From Paenibacillus rhizovicinus (lineage in GTDB: Bacteria; Bacillota; Bacilli; Paenibacillales; Paenibacillaceae): a DNA stretch of 64,000 bases. Shown here piece after piece: positions 62,161 to 64,000 of this stretch (positions are counted from its first letter, which is position 1; every line of letters begins with the position of its first letter). Position numbers and translations under genes: made by a program. The notes under the pieces were generated by a model that was given only the letters and a program-made list of their open reading frames with translations, made no database searches and was not told where the DNA came from. The DNA lies in the NCBI RefSeq assembly GCF_010365285.1, contig NZ_CP048286.1, positions 2,990,501-3,054,500 on the forward strand, given 5' to 3'.

Positions 62161-62930
62161 TGCCAGCTTATTTCTTCGCGCACGGCGCCCCGTCGCTCGT
62201 ATTGGAACAGCATGCGTATACCGACTTTATCAAGCAGTTCGCAGGCAGCACCCGCAAGCCCAAAGCGATCGTCCTCTTCTCCGCGCACTGGGAGCAGACG
62301 ACGCAAACGATCAGCAAAGTGGAGACGTACGATACGATTTACGACTTCTCGGGCTTCCAGGATGAGCTCTACAGCATAACTTATCCGGCACATGGAAACC
62401 CTAATCTTAGTGAATATATTGGCGCCTTGTTTGCGAAGCATGGCATACCGAGCCAATTCGACGACAACCGCGGGCTGGATCACGGCGCTTGGGCGGTGCT
62501 CAAGCTGCTCTATCCCGATGCCGGGGAGATCCCCGTCGTCGCCCTATCCGTTAACCGTCACTTGACCAACGAGCAGCAGTATGCGATCGGCAGTGCGCTG
62601 GCCGAATTGCGGGAGCAGGACGTGCTTATTATTGGCAGCGGCGGCACCGTGCATAATTTGCGGCGGTTGAACTGGGGATCGGACGGCGTGGATCCATGGG
62701 CCGGCGAATTCGACAACTGGCTGCAAAGCAAGATCGAAGCGTGGGACACGGATGCGCTGTTCGACTACCGCAGCCAGGCTCCGTTCGCGCAAGAGGCCGT
62801 GCCGACGAACGAGCATTTCATCCCCCTCCTTATCGCCATGGGAGCCGGCAGCAAGAATCGGACAGCGAAGCTGCTGCACCGCAGCTATCAGTTCGGCAAC
62901 CTCAGCCTAAGCTGCTGGCAGTTCGATTAA
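62157..62930 (+). CDS. DODA-type extradiol ring-cleavage dioxygenase
   Basis: 257 residues. YFFAHGAPSLVLE (His9), VLFSAHWEQTTQ (His44), GLDHGAWAVLK, IIGSGGTVHNLRR and PTNEHFIPLLIAMGAG mark the class III dioxygenases of the DODA/YgiD set, with the metal-binding His residues in place. It would open catechol-like rings, such as DOPA, with O2; the exact substrate is unknown. AAGGAGGG precedes the ATG, which overlaps the esterase stop. Likely induced through the XRE-cupin regulator. Confidence 0.92.
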   Translation: MMPAYFFAHGAPSLVLEQHAYTDFIKQFAGSTRKPKAIVLFSAHWEQTTQTISKVETYDTIYDFSGFQDELYSITYPAHGNPNLSEYIGALFAKHGIPSQFDDNRGLDHGAWAVLKLLYPDAGEIPVVALSVNRHLTNEQQYAIGSALAELREQDVLIIGSGGTVHNLRRLNWGSDGVDPWAGEFDNWLQSKIEAWDTDALFDYRSQAPFAQEAVPTNEHFIPLLIAMGAGSKNRTAKLLHRSYQFGNLSLSCWQFD

Positions 62931-62953
62931 GGCGCACAGTCAGCTCAGAAAAG

Positions 62954-63009
62954 AAAACCGGGAAGCCGGGCGCACTGATTAAGATGCGCCTTTGGCTTTC
63001 CGGTTTTTT
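62954..63009 (+). terminator. Intrinsic terminator of the dioxygenase operon
   Basis: AAAACCGGGAAGCC pairs with GGCTTTCCGGTTTT (one G-T pair), with an inner GCGC stem, followed by further T-runs. Confidence 0.85.
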
Positions 63010-63068
63010 GGCTTTTTGGCCAATCCACTCCGCGTTATCCGCTAACGTCCCCCATTCGCTCACATGTG

Positions 63069-63182
63069 CTTTGTACGAGTTTTCGTACAAAACGCCGGCC
63101 TCAGTCGGCCTCGCTCGCTGCTTTGTACGAGTTTCGTACAAAACGCCGGCCTCGGGCTGCTTCGCAAGCTGCTTTGTACGAT
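63069..63182. repeat. Palindromic ~52-bp tandem repeat
   Basis: Two full units and the start of a third. Each begins CTTTGTACGA, a short loop, TCGTACAAAA, then CGCCGGCCTC and a GC-rich spacer. TTTGTACGA/TCGTACAAA is a 9-bp hairpin. The third unit breaks off inside the hairpin where the broken gene begins. Confidence 0.85.
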
Positions 63183-63518
63183 TCGAAGCCTTGAAGGATT
63201 ATGATGCCAAGATGGCTGAAATTAAGGAAAGCCTGCGAGACAAAGCAGCTGGCAAAACAGCAGCAATCATGCTCATTTCGGACAAATCTTTTTCCCTCAT
63301 GCAGGATCATACGTACAGCGGCAATGTCGTGTACGGAACGCTTGGCTTCCAAGCACCGGCGATGGCGGCCGGCAGCGATTGGAAGGACTTCTCCTTGGAA
63401 GTGCTCCCCGAGCTGAACGCCACATGTGTTCAGCGTTGACCGCGACTACTGGATTAACACGGGTCTGATGGCCAACGAGAAAGTAGCCGAGGACGTGCAG
63501 AAGCTCGTTTCTCAATAA
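63183..63518 (+). pseudogene. 3' fragment of a siderophore-binding-protein-type gene
   Basis: The frame gives EALKDYDAKMAEIKESLRDK, then AAIMLISDKSFSLM, NVVYGTLGFQAP and WKDFSLEVLPELNA, with a stop at 63437. In another frame the end continues as FSVDRDYWINTGLMANEKVA and stops at 63518. This is the C-terminal lobe of an iron(III)-siderophore substrate-binding protein, with a frameshift near 63425. The 5' part is absent and replaced by the palindromic repeat. No start or ribosome site. Confidence 0.7.
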
Positions 63519-63559
63519 ATTCCCGCATGAATAAGCAGCATCGGAACAACTGAACATTG

Positions 63560-63613
63560 GAAAAGGCCGGCAAGCAGCACCTTGTACCGCAAGGTGGCTT
63601 ACCGGCCTTTTTG
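63560..63613. terminator. Bidirectional intrinsic terminator
   Basis: AAAAGGCCGG...CACCTTG pairs with CAAGGTG...CCGGCCTTTTT, between the broken binding-protein gene and the Nudix gene. Confidence 0.85.
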
Positions 63614-63617
63614 TTGC

Positions 63618-64000
63618 TCATTCCCGCTCGCGCGCCGCCTTCTCCGTTTGAATTTCATGCTCCTCCACGTAGTTCCGGTACGGCTTGCCCGCGTAATAAT
63701 CCATGATGTCCCGAGTAATTTCCGGATAAAGCTGCACCTGATCCAATTCGGCAATCGGCACCCATCGAACGTCGATCTGGTTCAAATCGGGGCGATCCGG
63801 CAGCCTCGGCTCCGACGATCCCTTCAAGCTGCAGGCAAACGTAATGCCGACGGAATGCGTGTCGCCATACCGATTATCGTTCTTCGCCGGCTGGTATTCG
63901 TAGACGAACGCTACGGGCCCGACCTCGATATCCACGCAGGCTTCCTCCATCGCTTCCCGAATGGCCGCCTCCGCCAGCGTTTCGCCCGGTTCGACGCCGC
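63618..64000 (-). CDS. Nudix hydrolase, cut by the window end
   Basis: The visible part is the C-terminal ~126 residues; the start lies beyond base 64000. Reading on past the first internal ATG at 63950, the frame gives GVEPGETLAEAAIREAMEEA then CVDIEVG, a Nudix box with REAMEE at the catalytic turn. The rest (FVYEYQPAKN ... VRWVPIAELDQVQLYPE) is typical of ADP-ribose or nucleotide-sugar Nudix enzymes. Substrate unknown. Confidence 0.88.
   Translation of the reverse strand, partial: GVEPGETLAEAAIREAMEEACVDIEVGPVAFVYEYQPAKNDNRYGDTHSVGITFACSLKGSSEPRLPDRPDLNQIDVRWVPIAELDQVQLYPEITRDIMDYYAGKPYRNYVEEHEIQTEKAARERE

Noticed and set aside
63950..64000. Start of the Nudix gene at 63950
   Set aside because: The Nudix box continues in frame past this ATG to the window edge, so it is internal and the gene is cut.

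Overview
The window looks like chromosomal DNA of a GC-rich, endospore-former-type Firmicute of the Paenibacillaceae (Paenibacillus/Cohnella-like). This rests on strong AGGAGG-type ribosome binding sites, frequent TTG starts, a YwqB/YwqA-like SWIM + SNF2 gene pair, an SLH-anchored surface protein, a Bacillus-type L33 protein, many lipoproteins and AraC regulators, and large intergenic repeat families. No rRNA, tRNA, prophage, complete insertion sequence or CRISPR array was seen. The genus is inferred and was not tested by database search.

Layout. 1-8.6 kb: an SRPBCC protein, a CcdC-like membrane protein, a two-component system whose genes overlap through a triplet repeat, two lipoproteins, an esterase, a luciferase-like flavin oxidoreductase and a Nudix hydrolase. 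8.6-14 kb: a phytanoyl-CoA dioxygenase-like enzyme divergent from an AraC regulator, then a SNF2 helicase with its own SWIM zinc finger. 14-18.7 kb: a visibly AT-richer stretch with a dienelactone-hydrolase-like protein, a royal-jelly/Yellow-like protein, a coupled ASCH - small ORF - aldo/keto reductase operon, duplicated short repeats and a decayed gene end. 18.7-25.6 kb: a large FAD oxidoreductase divergent from a second AraC regulator, an 11-bp and a 51-bp tandem array, then a DrrAB-like ABC exporter and a TetR regulator with matching operator-like sites. 25.7-32.8 kb: a truncated PepSY protein with a Fur-box-like site inside its ORF, a glyoxalase-fold protein, a chemoreceptor, an SDR, a secreted propeller and small proteins.

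33-49.6 kb: mainly carbohydrate genes (GH78-like, ROK fructokinase, GH172/DUF2961, a predicted (alpha/alpha)6 glycosidase-like protein), mixed with HAD phosphatase, nucleotidyltransferase, M48 protease, L33, thioredoxin, RNase HI and an AzgA-type purine permease. Two repeat zones lie at 36.3-37.3 kb, and a frameshifted lipoprotein gene at 42.1 kb. 49.8-64 kb: the split SWIM/SNF2 pair, a GNAT enzyme, another copy of the dispersed intergenic repeat, polysaccharide deacetylase, an MFS transporter, the SLH surface protein, an XRE-cupin regulator divergent from an esterase-DODA dioxygenase operon, a palindromic repeat joined to a broken substrate-binding-protein gene, and a Nudix gene cut by the window end.

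The most unusual material is between the genes: two triplet-repeat tracts in coding ends, two tandem arrays with nothing like spacers, a dispersed ~135-bp repeat in both orientations, and three decayed genes next to repeats or operators. I found no clear new multi-gene system. The closest candidate is the pairing of two architecturally different SWIM/SNF2 machines in one 45-kb neighbourhood.
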